Positions 23,608-35,370 of a DNA stretch of 64,000 nt are shown one piece after another. Source of the stretch: Rhipicephalus microplus (taxonomy: Eukaryota; Arthropoda; Arachnida; Ixodida; Ixodidae); the NCBI RefSeq assembly GCF_043290135.1, contig NC_134707.1:140431319-140495318 (forward strand). Reading direction: 5' to 3'. Position numbers and translations under genes: made by a program. The notes under the pieces are model-generated. The model ran no database searches. It was given only the letters and a program-made list of their open reading frames with translations, and was not told the origin of the DNA. Every line of letters begins with the position of its first letter. Position 1 is the stretch's first letter.

Positions 23608-25984
23608 AGATCTAGGTGTGGAGTTTCTAGTTGTGGAGTTTCTAGTTGTGGAATTTCAAGTTGTGGAGTCTCTAGTGGCGGAGTGAGTTTCTAGTTGCGG
23701 AGTTTCTGGTTGTGGAGTTTCTAGTTGCGGAGCCAGTAGTTGTGGAGTTTCTAGTTGTGGAGTTTCTAGTTGTGGAGTTTCTAGTGTTTGAATTTCTAGT
23801 TGCCGAGTTCTTTAGTTGCGAAGTCTCAAGTTGTGGAGTTTCTAGCTGTGAAGTTTCTAGTTGCGGAGTTTCTAGTTGCGGAGTTTCTAGTTGTGGAGTT
23901 TTTAGTTTAGGAGTCTCTAGTTGTGGAGTCTCTAGTTGTGGAGTTTCTAGTTGTGGAGTGTCTACTTGTGGAGTTTCTAGTTGTGGAGTTTCTAGTTGTG
24001 GAGTTTCTAGTCGTGGAGTCTGTAGTTGAGGAGTATCTATTTGTTGGGTTTCAAGTTATGGAGTTTCTGGCTATGGAGTTTCTAGTTGTGGAGTTTCTAG
24101 TTGTTGAGTTTCTAGTTGCGAAGTCTCAAGTCGTGGAGTTTCTAGTTGTGGAGTTTCTAGTTGTGGGGTTCGTAGTTGTGGGGTTCGTAGTTGTGCAGTT
24201 TCTAGTTAAGGAGTATCTACTTGTGGAGTTTCCATTTGTGGTGTTTCTAGCTGTGGAGTTTCTAGATGCAGAGTTTCTAGTTGCGGAGTTTTCTAGTTGT
24301 GGAGATTCTAGTGGCGGAGTTTCTAGTTGCGGAGTTCCAAGTTGTGGAGTTTCTAGTTGTGGAGTTTCTAGTTGTGGAATTTGTAGTTGTGGAGTATACA
24401 GCTGTGGTGTTTCAAGTTGTGGAATTTCTAGTGGCGGAGTTTCTAGTTGTGGAGTTTCTAGTTGCGGAGTTTTCTAGTTGTGGAGTTTCTAGTTGCGGAG
24501 TTTCTAGTTGCGGAGCTTCAAGTTGTGGAGTTTCTAGTTGTGAAGTTTCTAGTTGTGGAGTTTGTAGTTGTGGAGTATCTAGTTGTGGGCTTTCAAGTTG
24601 TGGAGTTTCTAGTTGTGGAGTTTCTAGTTGTGGAATTTCTAGTTACGGAGTTTCTAGTTGTGGAGCTTTTAGTTGAGGAGTCTCTAGTTGTTGAGTCTGT
24701 AGTTGTGGAATTTCTAGTTGTGGAGTTTCTAGTTGTGGAATTTCAAGTTGTGGAGTCTCTAGTGGCGGAGTGAGTTTCTAGTTGCGGAGTTTCTGTTTGT
24801 GGAGTTTCTAGTTGCGGAGCCAGTAGTTGTGGAGTTTCTAGTTGTGGAGTTTCTAGTTGTGGAGTTTCTAGTGTTTGAATTTCTAGTTGCCGAGTTCTTT
24901 AGTTGCGAAGTCTCAAGTTGTGGAGTTTCTAGCTGTGAAGTTTCTGGTTTCGGAGTTTCTAGTTGCGGAGTTTCTAGTTGTGGAGTTTTTAGTTGAGGAG
25001 TCTCTAGTTGTGGGGTCTCTAGTTGTGGAGTTTCTAGTTGCGGAGTTTCTAGTTTCAGAGTTTCTAGTTGCGGAGTTTCTAGTTGTGGAGTTTCTAGTTG
25101 TTGAGTTTCTAGTCGCCGAGTTCTTTAGTTGCGAAGTCTCAAGTTGTGGAGTTTCTAGCTGTGGAATTTCTTGTTGTTGAGTTTCTAGTTGCGGAGTTTC
25201 TAGTTGTGGAGTTTTTAGCTGTGGAGTCTCTAGTTGTGGAGTCTCTAGTTGTGGAGTTTCTAGTTGTGGAGTGTCTACTTGTGGAGTTTCTAGTTGTGGA
25301 GTTTCTAGTTGTGGAGTTTCTATTTGTAGTTTTTATTTTTCGAGTTTGTAGTTGTAGATTTTCTAGTTGCAGAGTTCCTAAATGTGGAGTTTCTAGTTGT
25401 GGAGTTTCTTGTTGGGGTGTTTCTAGTTGTGAAGTTTCTAATTGTGGATTTTCTAGTTGCGGAATTTCTAGTTGCGAAGTTTCTAGTTGGGGAGTTTCTA
25501 CTTGAATTTATAGTTGTGGATTTTCTAGTTCCACAGTTTCGAGTTGCAAAGTTTCAAGTTGTCGAGTTTGTAGTTGCGGAGTCGCTTTTTGTGGAGTTTG
25601 TAGTTGCGGAGTTGCTAGCTGTGGAGTTTCTAGTTGCGGAGTCTCTAATTGTGCAGTCTCTAGTTTTGGAGTCTCTATTTGTGGAGTTTCTAGTTGTGGA
25701 GTTTATAGTTGTGGAGTTTCTAGCTGTGGAGATTCTAGTTGCGGAGTTTCTAGTTGCAGAGTTTCTAGTTGCGGAGTTTCTTGTTGCAGAGTTTGTAGTT
25801 GTGGAGTTTCTAGTTGTGAAGTTTTAGTTGTGGAGTTTCAAGTTGTGGAATTCATAGGTGTGGAGTTTCTAGTTGTGGAGTTTCTAGTTTTCGAGTTTCT
25901 AGTTACGGAGTTTCTAGTTGTGGAGTTTTTAGTTGTGGAGATTTTACTTGAGGAGTCTCTAGTTGTTGAGTCTCTAGTTGTGGA
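23608..25984 (+). repeat. Chimeric B-A-B unit (2,377 bp)
   Basis: Starting as B, this unit loses 542 bp near 23,628, where the path jumps from gatctaggtgtgg to the gtggaatttcaag monomers. It follows B to about 24,131 (tcgtggag), continues as family A from about 24,146 to 25,040, then returns to B at gttgcggagtttctagtttcag. The A part matches A1 at an offset of 23,661 bp, dropping to 23,615 bp after a 46-bp loss near 24,630. The landmark at 25,322 is followed by subtype i marks. The left A junction recurs at 30,924-30,938 and the right one near 26,750. Confidence 0.85.
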
Positions 25985-27695
25985 AGATCTAGGTGTGGAG
26001 TTTCTAGTTGCGGAGTTTCTTGTTGCGGAGTTTCTAGATGTGGAGTTTCTAGTTGTGGAGTTTCTGGCTGTGGAGTTTATAGTTGCGGAGTTTCTAGTAT
26101 CGGAGTTTCTAGTTGTGGAGTTTCTAGTTGTGGAGTTTCTAGTTGTAGAGTTTCTAGTTGCAAAGTCTCAAGTTGTGGAGTTTCTAGTTGTGGAGTTTCT
26201 AGTGGCGGAGTTTCTAGTTGCAGAGTTTCTAGTTGCGGAGTTTTCTAGTTGTGGAGTTTCTAGTGGCGGAGTTTCTAGTTGCGGAGCTTCAAGTTGTGGA
26301 GTTTCTAGTTGTGGAGTTTCTAGTTGTGGAGTTTGTAGTTGTGGAGTATCTAGTTGTGGGCTTTCAAGTTGTGGAGTTTCTAGTTGTGGAGTTTCTAGTT
26401 GCGGAGTTTTCTAGTCGCGGAGTCTGTAGTTGAGGAGTTTCTAGTTGTGGAATTTCTAGTTACGGAGTTTCTAGTTGTGGAGCTTTTAGTTGAGGAGTCT
26501 CTAGTTGTTGAGTCTCTAGTTGTGGAATTTCTAGTTGTGGAGTTTCTAGTTGTGGAGTTTCTAGTTGTGGAATTTCAAGTTGTGGAGTCTCTAGTGGCGG
26601 AGTGAGTTTCTAGTTGCGGAGTTTCTGGTTGTGGAGTTTCTAGTTGCGGAGCCAGTAGTTGTGGAGTTTCTAGTTGCGGAGTTTCTAGTTGTGGAGTTTT
26701 TAGTTGAGGAGTCTCTAGTTGTGGGGTCTCTAGTTGTGGAGTTTCTAGTTGCGGAGTTTCTAGTTTCAGAGTTTCTAGTTGCGGAGTTTCTAGTTGTGGA
26801 GTTTCTAGTTGTTGAGTTTCTAGTCGCCGAGTTCTTTAGTTGCGAAGTCTCAAGTTGTGGAGTTTCTAGCTGTGGAATTTCTTGTTGTTGAGTTTCTAGT
26901 TGCGGAGTTTCTAGTTGTGGAGTTTTTAGCTGTGGAGTCTCTAGTTGTGGAGTCTCTAGTTGTGGAGTTTCTAGTTGTGGAGTGTCTACTTGTGGAGTTT
27001 CTAGTTGTGGAGTTTCTAGTTGTGGAGTTTCTATTTGTAGTTTTTATTTTTCGAGTTTGTAGTTGTAGATTTTCTAGTTGCAGAGTTCCTAAATGTGGAG
27101 TTTCTAGTTGTGGAGTTTCTTGTTGGGGTGTTTCTAGTTGTGAAGTTTCTAATTGTGGATTTTCTAGTTGCGGAATTTCTAGTTGCGAAGTTTCTAGTTG
27201 GGGAGTTTCTACTTGAATTTATAGTTGTGGATTTTCTAGTTCCACAGTTTCGAGTTGCAAAGTTTCAAGTTGTCGAGTTTGTAGTTGCGGAGTCGCTAGT
27301 TGTGGAGTTTGTAGTTGCGGAGTTGCTAGCTGTGGAGTTTCTAGTTGCGGAGTCTCTAATTGTGCAGTCTCTAGTTTTGGAGTCTCTATTTGTGGAGTTT
27401 CTAGTTGTGGAGTTTATAGTTGTGGAGTTTCTAGCTGTGGAGATTCTAGTTGCGGAGTTTCTAGTTGCAGAGTTTCTAGTTGCGGAGTTTCTTGTTGCAG
27501 AGTTTGTAGTTGTGGAGTTTCTAGTTGTGAAGTTTTAGTTGTGGAGTTTCAAGTTGTGGAATTCATAGGTGTGGAGTTTCTAGTTGTGGAGTTTCTAGTT
27601 TTCGAGTTTCTAGTTACGGAGTTTCTAGTTGTGGAGTTTTTAGTTGTGGAGATTTTACTTGAGGAGTCTCTAGTTGTTGAGTCTCTAGTTGTGGA
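25985..27695 (+). repeat. Shortened B unit B6 (1,711 bp, crossover product)
   Basis: B6 follows B until about 26,665 (just after gcggagccagtagttg), jumps into the tail of the A insert (gttgaggagtctctag, gttgtggggtctc) and leaves it at the same A-to-B junction as the preceding unit, now near 26,750. The next landmark, at 27,033, is 1,711 bp after that at 25,322. This is what unequal crossing over between about 24,954 and about 26,665 would give: a 1,711-bp tandem duplication whose internal junction joins B to A. Confidence 0.84.
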
Positions 27696-29857
27696 AGATC
27701 TAGGTGTGGAGTTTCTAGTTGCGGAGTTTCTTGTTGCGGAGTTTCTAGATGTGGAGTTTCTAGTTGTGGAGTTTCTGGCTGTGGAGTTTATAGTTGCGGA
27801 GTTTCTAGTATCGGAGTTTCTAGTTGTGGAGTTTCTAGTTGTGGAGTTTCTAGTTGTAGAGTTTCTAGTTGCAAAGTCTCAAGTTGTGGAGTTTCTAGTT
27901 GTGGAGTTTCTAGTGGCGGAGTTTCTAGTTGCAGAGTTTCTAGTTGCGGAGTTTTCTAGTTGTGGAGTTTCTAGTGGCGGAGTTTCTAGTTGCGGAGCTT
28001 CAAGTTGTGGAGTTTCTAGTTGTGGAGTTTCTAGTTGTGGAGTTTGTAGTTGTGGAGTATCTAGTTGTGGGCTTTCAAGTTGTGGAGTTTCTAGTTGTGG
28101 AGTTTCTAGTTGCGGAGTTTTCTAGTCGCGGAGTCTGTAGTTGAGGAGTTTCTAGTTGTGGAATTTCTAGTTACGGAGTTTCTAGTTGTGGAGCTTTTAG
28201 TTGAGGAGTCTCTAGTTGTTGAGTCTCTAGTTGTGGAATTTCTAGTTGTGGAGTTTCTAGTTGTGGAGTTTCTAGTTGTGGAATTTCAAGTTGTGGAGTC
28301 TCTAGTGGCGGAGTGAGTTTCTAGTTGCGGAGTTTCTGGTTGTGGAGTTTCTAGTTGCGGAGCCAGTAGTTGTGGAGTTTCTAGTTGTGGAGTTTCTAGT
28401 TGTGGAGTTTCTAGTGTTTGAATTTCTAGTTGCCGAGTTCTTTAGTTGCGAAGTCTCAAGTTGTGGAGTTTCTAGCTGTGAAGTTTCTAGTTGCGGAGTT
28501 TCTAGTTGCGGAGTTTCTAGTTGTGGAGTTTTTAGTTTAGGAGTCTCTAGTTGTGGAGTCTCTAGTTGTGGAGTTTCTAGTTGTGGAGTGTCTACTTGTG
28601 GAGTTTCTAGTTGTGGAGTTTCTAGTTGTGGAGTTTCTAGTCGTGGAGTCTGTAGTTGAGGAGTATCTATTTGTTGGGTTTCAAGTTATGTAGTTTCTGG
28701 CTATGGAGTTTCTAGTTGTGGAGTTTCTAGTTGTTGAGTTTCTAGTTGCGAAGTCTCAAGTCGTGGAGTTTCTAGCTGCGGAGCTTCTAGCTGCGGAGTT
28801 TCTAGTTTCGGAGCTTCAAGTGGCGGAGTTTCTAGTTGTGGAATTTGTAGTTGTGGAGTATCTAGTTTTGGTGTTTCAAGTTGTGGAGTTTCTAGCTGTG
28901 GAGTTTCTAGTTGCGGAGTTTCTAGTTTCAGAGTTTCTAGTTGCGGAGTTTCTAGTTGTGGAGTTTCTAGTTGTTGAGTTTCTAGTCGCCGAGTTCTTTA
29001 GTTGCGAAGTCTCAAGTTGTGGAGTTTCTAGCTGTGGAATTTCTTGTTGTTGAGTTTCTAGTTGTGGAGTTTCTAGTTGTGGAGTTTTTAGCTGTGGAGT
29101 CTCTAGTTGTGGAGTCTCTAGTTGTGGAGTTTCTAGTTGTGGAGTGTCTACTTGTGGAGTTTCTAGTTGTGGAGTTTCTAGTTGTGGAGTTTCTATTTGT
29201 AGTTTTTATTTTTCGAGTTTGTAGTTGTAGATTTTCTAATTGCAGAGTTCCTAGTTGTGGAGTTTCTAGTTGTGGAGTTTCTTGTTGGGGAGTTCCTAGT
29301 TGTGAAGTTTCTAATTGTGGATTTTCTAGTTGCGGAATTTCTAGTTGCGAAGTTTCTAGTTGGGGAGTTTCTACTTGAGTTCATAGCTGCGGATTTTCTA
29401 GTTCCAAAGTTTCGAGTTGCAAAGTTTCAAGTTGTCGAGTTTGTAGTTGCGGAGTCGCTAGTTGTGGAGTTTCTAGTTGCGGAGTTGCTAGCTGTGGAGT
29501 TTCTAGTTGCGGAGTCTCTAATTGTGCAGTCTCTAGTTTTGGAGTCTCTATTTGTGGAGTTTCTAGTTGTGGAGTTTATAGTTGTGGAGTTTCTAGCTGT
29601 GGAGATTCTAGTTGCGGAGTTTCTAGTTGCAGAGTTTCTAGTTGCGGAGTTTCTTGTTGCAGAGTTTGTAGTTGTGGAGTTTCTAGTTGTGAAGCTTTAG
29701 TTGTGGAGTTTCAAGTTGTGGAATTCATAGGTGTGGAGTTTCTAGTTGTGGAGTTTCTAGTTTTCGAGTTTCTAGTTACGGAGTTTCTAGTTGTGGAGTT
29801 TTCAGTTGTGGAGATTTTACTTGAGGAGTCTCTAGTTGTTGAGTCTCTAGTTGTGGA
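27696..29857 (+). repeat. Family B unit B7 (2,162 bp)
   Basis: A return to canonical length with the landmark at 29,195 and subtype ii marks after it. Private marks are gttatgtagtttctgg near 28,686, which removes an atg found at this point in every other B unit, and gttggggagttcctag near 29,285. Near 29,061 gttgtgg replaces the usual gttgcgg. Confidence 0.86.
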
Positions 29858-30930
29858 AGATCTAGGTGTGGAGTTTCTAGTTGCGGAGTTTCTTGTTGCG
29901 AAGTTTCTAGATGTGGAGTTTCTAGTTGTGGAGTTTCTGGCTGTGGAGTTTATAGTTGCGGAGTTTCTAGTATCGGAGTTTCTAGTTGTGGAGTTTCTAG
30001 TTGTGGAGTTTCTAGTTGTAGAGTTTCTAGTTGCAAAGTCTCAAGTTGTGGAGTTTCTAGTTGTGGAGTTTCTAGTGGCGGAGTTTCTAGTTGCAGAGTT
30101 TCTAGTTGCGGAGTTTTCTAGTTGTGGAGTTTCTAGTGGCGGAGTTTCTAGTTGCGGAGCTTCAAGTTGTGGAGTTTCTAGTTGTGGAGTTTCTAGTTGT
30201 GGAGTTTGTAGTTGTTGAGTATCTAGTTGTGGGCTTTCAAGTTGTGGAGTTTCTAGTTGTGGAGTTTCTAGTTGCGGAGTTTTCTAGTCGCGGAGTCTGT
30301 AGTTGAGGAGTTTCTAGTTGTGGAATTTCTAGTTACGGAGTTTCTAGTTGTGGAGCTTTTAGTTGAGGAGTCTCTAGTTGTTGAGTCTCTAGTTGTGGAA
30401 TTTCTAGTTGTGGAGTTTCTAGTTGTGGAGTTTCTAGTTGTGGAATTTCAAGTTGTGGAGTCTCTAGTGGCGGAGTGAGTTTCTAGTTGCGGAGTTTCTG
30501 GTTGTGGAGTTTCTAGTTGCGGAGCCAGTAGTTGTGGAGTTTCTAGTTGTGGAGTTTCTAGTTGTGGAGTTTCTAGTGTTTGAATTTCTAGTTGCCGAGT
30601 TCTTTAGTTGCGAAGTCTCAAGTTGTGGAGTTTCTAGCTGTGAAGTTTCTAGTTGCGGAGTTTCTAGTTGCGGAGTTTCTAGTTGTGGAGTTTTTAGTTT
30701 AGGAGTCTCTAGTTGTGGAGTCTCTAGTTGTGGAGTTTCTAGTTGTGGAGTGTCTACTTGTGGAGTTTCTAGTTGTGGAGTTTCTAGTTGTGGAGTTTCT
30801 AGTCGTGGAGTCTGTAGTTGAGGAGTATCTATTTGTTGGGTTTCAAGTTATGGAGTTTCTGGCTATGGAGTTTCTAGTTGTGGAGTTTCTAGTTGTTGAG
30901 TTTCTAGTTGCGAAGTCTCAAGTCGTGGAG
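29858..30930 (+). repeat. Family B half-unit ending at a B-to-A junction
   Basis: This is the B path up to aagtctcaagtcgtggag, where it changes to family A between 30,924 and 30,938. It is nearly identical to 23,608-24,131 apart from the 542 bp missing there, so it looks like the fuller copy of the same duplicated segment. Private marks are cttgttgcgaag near 29,891 and gtttgtagttgttgag near 30,205; the second breaks the otherwise longer open frame. Confidence 0.84.
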
Positions 30931-33805
30931 TTTCTAGTTGTGGAGTTTCTAGTTGTGGGGTTCGTAGTTGTGGGGTTCGTAGTTGTGCAGTTTCTAGTTA
31001 AGGAGTATCTACTTGTGGAGTTTCCATTTGTGGTGTTTCTAGCTGTGGAGTTTCTAGATGCAGAGTTTCTAGTTGCGGAGTTTTCTAGTTGTGGAGATTC
31101 TAGTGGCGGAGTTTCTAGTTGCGGAGTTCCAAGTTGTGGAGTTTCTAGTTGTGGAGTTTCTAGTTGTGGAATTTGTATTTGTGGAGTATACAGCTGTGGT
31201 GTTTCAAGTTGTGGAATTTCTAGTGGCGGAGTTTCTAGTTGTGGAGTTTCTAGTTGCGGAGTTTTCTAGTTGTGGAGTTTCTAGTTGCGGAGTTTCTAGT
31301 TGCGGAGCTTCAAGTTGTGGAGTTTCTAGTTGTGAAGTTTCTAGTTGTGGAGTTTGTAGTTGTGGAGTATCTAGTTGTGGGCTTTCAAGTTGTGGAGTTT
31401 CTAGTTGTGGAGTTTCTAGTTGCGGAGTTTTCTAGTTGCGGAGTCTGTAGTTGTGGAGTTTCTAGTTGTGGAATTTCTAGTTACGGAGTTTCTAGTTGTG
31501 GAGCTTTTAGTTGAGGAGTCTCTAGTTGTTGAGTCTGTAGTTGTGGAATTTCTAGTTGTGGAGTTTCTAGTTGTGGAATTTCAAGTTGTGGAGTCTCTAG
31601 TGGCGGAGTGAGTTTCTAGTTGCGGAGTTTCTGTTTGTGGAGTTTCTAGTTGCGGAGCCAGTAGTTGTGGAGTTTCTAGTTGTGGAGTTTCTAGTTGTGG
31701 AGTTTCTAGTGTTTGAATTTCTAGTTGCCGAGTTCTTTAGTTGCGAAGTCTCAAGTTGTGGAGTTTCTAGCTGTGAAGTTTCTGGTTTCGGAGTTTCTAG
31801 TTGCGGAGTTTCTAGTTGTGGAGTTTTTAGTTGAGGAGTCTCTAGTTGTGGGGTCTCTAGTTGTGGAGTTTCTAGTTGTGGAGTCTCTAGTTGGGGAGTT
31901 TCGAGTTGTGGAGTTTCTAGCTGTGGTGTTTTTCGTCGCGGAGTTTCTAGTTGCAGAGTTTCTAGTAGCGAAGTTTTCTAGTTGTGGAGATTCTAGTGGC
32001 GGAGTTTCGAGTTGCGGAGTTTCAAGTTGTGGAGTTTCTAGTTGTGGACTTTCTAGCTGTGGAGTTTCTAGTTGCGGAGTTTTTAGTTGTGGAGTTTCTG
32101 GTTGTGGAGTTTCTAGTTCTGGAGTCTGTAGTTGTGGAGTATCTATTTGTTGGGTTTAAAGCTGTGGAGTTTCTAGTTGTGGAGTTTCTAGTTGTTGAGT
32201 TTCTTGTAGTTGAGTTTCTAGTTGCCGAGTTTCTAGTTGCGAAATCTCAAGTCGTGGAGTTTCTAGCTGTGGAGTTTCTAGTTGCGGAGTTTCTAGTTGC
32301 GGAGTTTCTAGTTGTGGATTTTGTAGTTGTGGAGTATATAGTTGTGGTGTTTCAAGTTGTGGAGTTTCTAGTTGCGGAGTTTCTAGTTGCAGAGTTTCTA
32401 GTTCCGGAGTTTTCTAGTTGTGGAGTTTCTAGTTGCGGAGTTTCTAGTTGTGGAGCTTCAAGTTGTGGAGTTTCTCGTTGTGGAGTTTCTAGTTGTGGAG
32501 TTTGTAGTTGTGGAGTATCTAGTTGTGGACTTTCAAGTTGTGGAGTTTCTAGTTGTGGAGTTTCTAGTTGTTAATTTTCTAGCTGTGGAGTTTCTATTTG
32601 CGGAGTTTCTAGCTGCAGAGTTTCTAGTTGTGGATTTTCTAGCTGTGGAATTTCTGGTTGCAGAGTTTTAGTTGCGGCGTTTCTAGTTGTGGAGTTTCTA
32701 GTTGTTGAGTTTCTAGTTGCCGAGTTCTTTAGTTGCGAAGTCTCAAGTTGTAGAGTTTCTAGCTGTGGAGTTTCTAGTTGCGGAGTTTCTAGTTGCGGAG
32801 TTTCTAGTTGCGAAGTTTCTAGTTGTGCAGTTTTAGTTGTGGAGTCTCTAGTTGTGGAGTTTCTTGTTGTTGATTTTCTATCTGTGGAGTTTCTATTTGC
32901 GGAGTTTCTAGTTGCAGAGTTTCTAGTTGTGGATTTTCTAGCTGTGGAATTTCTGCTTGCAGAGTTTTTAGTTGCGGTGTTTCTAGTTGTGGAGTTTCTA
33001 GTTGTTGAGTTTGTAGTTGCCGAGTTCTTTAGTTGCGAAGTCTCAAGTTGTAGAGTTTCTAGCTGTGGAGTTTCTAGTTGCGGAGTTTCTAGTTGCGGAG
33101 TTTCTAGTTGTGGATTTTTTAGTTGTGGAGTCTCTAGTTGTGGACTTTCTAGTTGTGGAGTGTCTACTTGTTGAGTTTCTAGTTGTGGAGTTTCTATTTG
33201 TTGTTTTTAGTTTTCGAGTTTGTAGTTGTAGATTTTCTAGTTGCAGAGTTTCTAGATTTGGAGTATCTAGTTGCGGAGTCTCTAATTGTGCAGTCTCTAG
33301 TTTTGGAGTCTCTAGTTGTGGAGTTTCTGGTTGTGGATTTTATAGTTGTGGAATTTCTAACTGTGGAGATTCTACTTGCGGAGTTTCTAGTTGCAGAGTT
33401 TCTAGTTGTGGAGTTTCTAGTTGTGGAGTTTTAGTTGTGGAGTTTAAAGTTGTGGAATTTATAGGTGTGGAGTTTCTAGTTGTGGAGTTTCTAGTTTTTG
33501 GGTTTCTAGTTACGGAGTTTCTAGTTGTGAGTTTCTAGTTGTGGAGTTTCTAGTTGTGGAGCTTTTAGTTGAGTTGTGGAGCTCTAGTTGTGGAGTTTCT
33601 AGTTGTGTAGTGTCTACTTGTGGAGTTTCTAGTTGTGGAGTTTCTAGCTGTGGAGTTTCTAGTTGCAGGGTTTCTAGTTTCGGAGTTTTCTAGTTGTGGA
33701 GTTTCTAGTTGCGGAGTTTCTAGTTGCGGAGTTTCAAGTTGTGGAGTTTCTAGTTGTGGAGTTTCTAGTTGTGGAGTTTTTAGTTGTGGAGTTTTAATTG
33801 TGGAG
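30931..33805 (+). repeat. Family A unit A6, mosaic of A1-like and A4-like halves
   Basis: From 30,931 to about 33,170 this follows A1 at offsets of 30,453 and then 30,467 bp, including the 286-bp module that otherwise occurs only in A1 (here from 32,859). From about 33,000 to the anchor at 33,806 it also follows A4 at offsets of 21,651 and 21,650 bp. The 1-bp change of offset is a single-base deletion near 33,528 (gttgtgagtttc for gttgtggagtttc). The landmark is at 33,196. Private marks are tgtatttgtgg near 31,175 and gctgtggtgtttttcg near 31,920. Confidence 0.83.
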
Positions 33806-35370
33806 CTTCTTGATGGGGAGTTTCTAGTTGTGAAGTTTCTAGTTGTGGATTTTCGAGTTGTGGAGTTTCTAGTTGCGAAGTTTCTAGTTGGGGAGTTTCT
33901 ACTTGAGTTTATAGTTGCGGATTTTCTAGTTGCAGAGTTTTAAGTTGTCGAGTTTCTAGTTGCGGAGTCTCTAGTTGTGGAGTTTCTAGTTGCGGAGTTT
34001 CTAGCTGTGGAGTTTCTAGTTGCGGAGTCTCTAGTTGTGCAGTCTCTGGTTTTGGAGTCTCTGGTTGTGGAGTTTCTAGTTGTGGAGTTTCTAGCTGTGG
34101 AGTTTCAAGTTGCGGAGTCTCTAGTTGTGCAGTCTCTAGCTGTGGAGTCTCTGGCTGTGGAGTTTCTAGTTGTGGAGTTTCTAGTTGTGGAGTTTCTAGT
34201 TGTGGAGTTTCTAGTTGTGGAGTTTCTAGTCGTGGAGTCTGTAGTTGTGGAGTAGCTATTTGTTGGGTTTCAAGTTATGGAGTTTTTGGCTGTGGAGTTT
34301 CTAGTTGTGGAGTTTCTAGTAGTTGAGTTTCTAGTTGCCGAGTTTCTAGTTGCGAAGTCTCAAGTCGTGGAGTTTCTAGCTGCGGAGTTTCTAGTTGTGG
34401 AGCTTCTAGTGGCGGAGTTTCTAGTTGTGGAATTTGTAGTTGTGGGGTTCGTAGTTGTGCAGTTTCTAGTTGTGGAGTATCTACTTGTGGAGTTTCCATT
34501 TGTGGTGTTTCTAGCTGTGGAGTTTCTAGTTGCGGAGTTTCTAGATGCAGAGTTTCTAGTTGCGGAGTTTTCTAGTTGTGGAGATTCTAGTGGCGGAGTT
34601 TCTAGTTGCGGAGTTCCAAGTTGTGGAGTTTCTAGTTGTGGAGTTTCTAGTTGTGGAATTTGTAGTTGTGGAGTATATAGCTGTGGTGTTTCAAGTTGTG
34701 GAGTTTCTAGTGGCGGAGTTTCTAGTTGTAGAGTTTCTAGTTGCGGAGTTTTCTAGTTGTGGAGTTTTTAGTTGCGGAGTTTCTAGTTGCGGAGCTTCAA
34801 GTTGTGGAGTTTCTAGTTGTGGAGTTTCTAGTTGTGGAGTTTGTAGTTGTGGAGTATCTAGTTGTGGGCTTTCAAGTTGTGGAGTTTCTAGTTGTGGAGT
34901 TTCTAGTTGCGGAGTTTTCTAGTTGCGGAGTCTGTAGTTGTGGAGTTTCTAGTTGTGGAATTTCTAGTTACGGAGTTTCTAATTGTGGAGCTTTTAGTTG
35001 AGGAGTCTCTAGTTGTTGAGTCTCTAGTTGTGGAATTTGTAGTTGTGGAGTTTCTAGTTGTGGAATTTCAAGTTGTGGAGTCTCTAGTGGCGGAGTGAGT
35101 TTCTAGTTGCGGAGTTTCTGTTTGTGGAGTTTCTAGTTGCGGAGCCAGTAGATGTGGAGTTTGTAGTTGTGGAGTTTCTAGTTGTGGAGTTTCTAGTGTT
35201 TGAATTTCTAGTTGCCGAGTTCTTTAGTTGCGAAGTCTCAAGTTGTGGAGTTTCTAGCTGTGAAGTTTCTAGTTGCGGAGTTTCTAGTGGCGGAGTTTCT
35301 AGTTGTGGAGTTTTTAGTTGAGGAGTCTCTAGTTGTGGGGTCTCTAGTTTTGGAGTTTCTAGTTGTGGAG
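33806..35370 (+). repeat. Family A unit A7, partial, ending at the A-to-B junction
   Basis: This is a copy of A5 (12,156-13,720) at an offset of exactly 21,650 bp, including the single ggggttcg monomer and the junction gtggagtgtctacttg. The differences I noticed are few: tttgttggg near 34,260 where A5 has tttgatggg, gttgtggagcttc near 34,396 for gttgcggagcttc, and ctagttttggag near 35,345 for ctagttgtggag. Confidence 0.85.
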
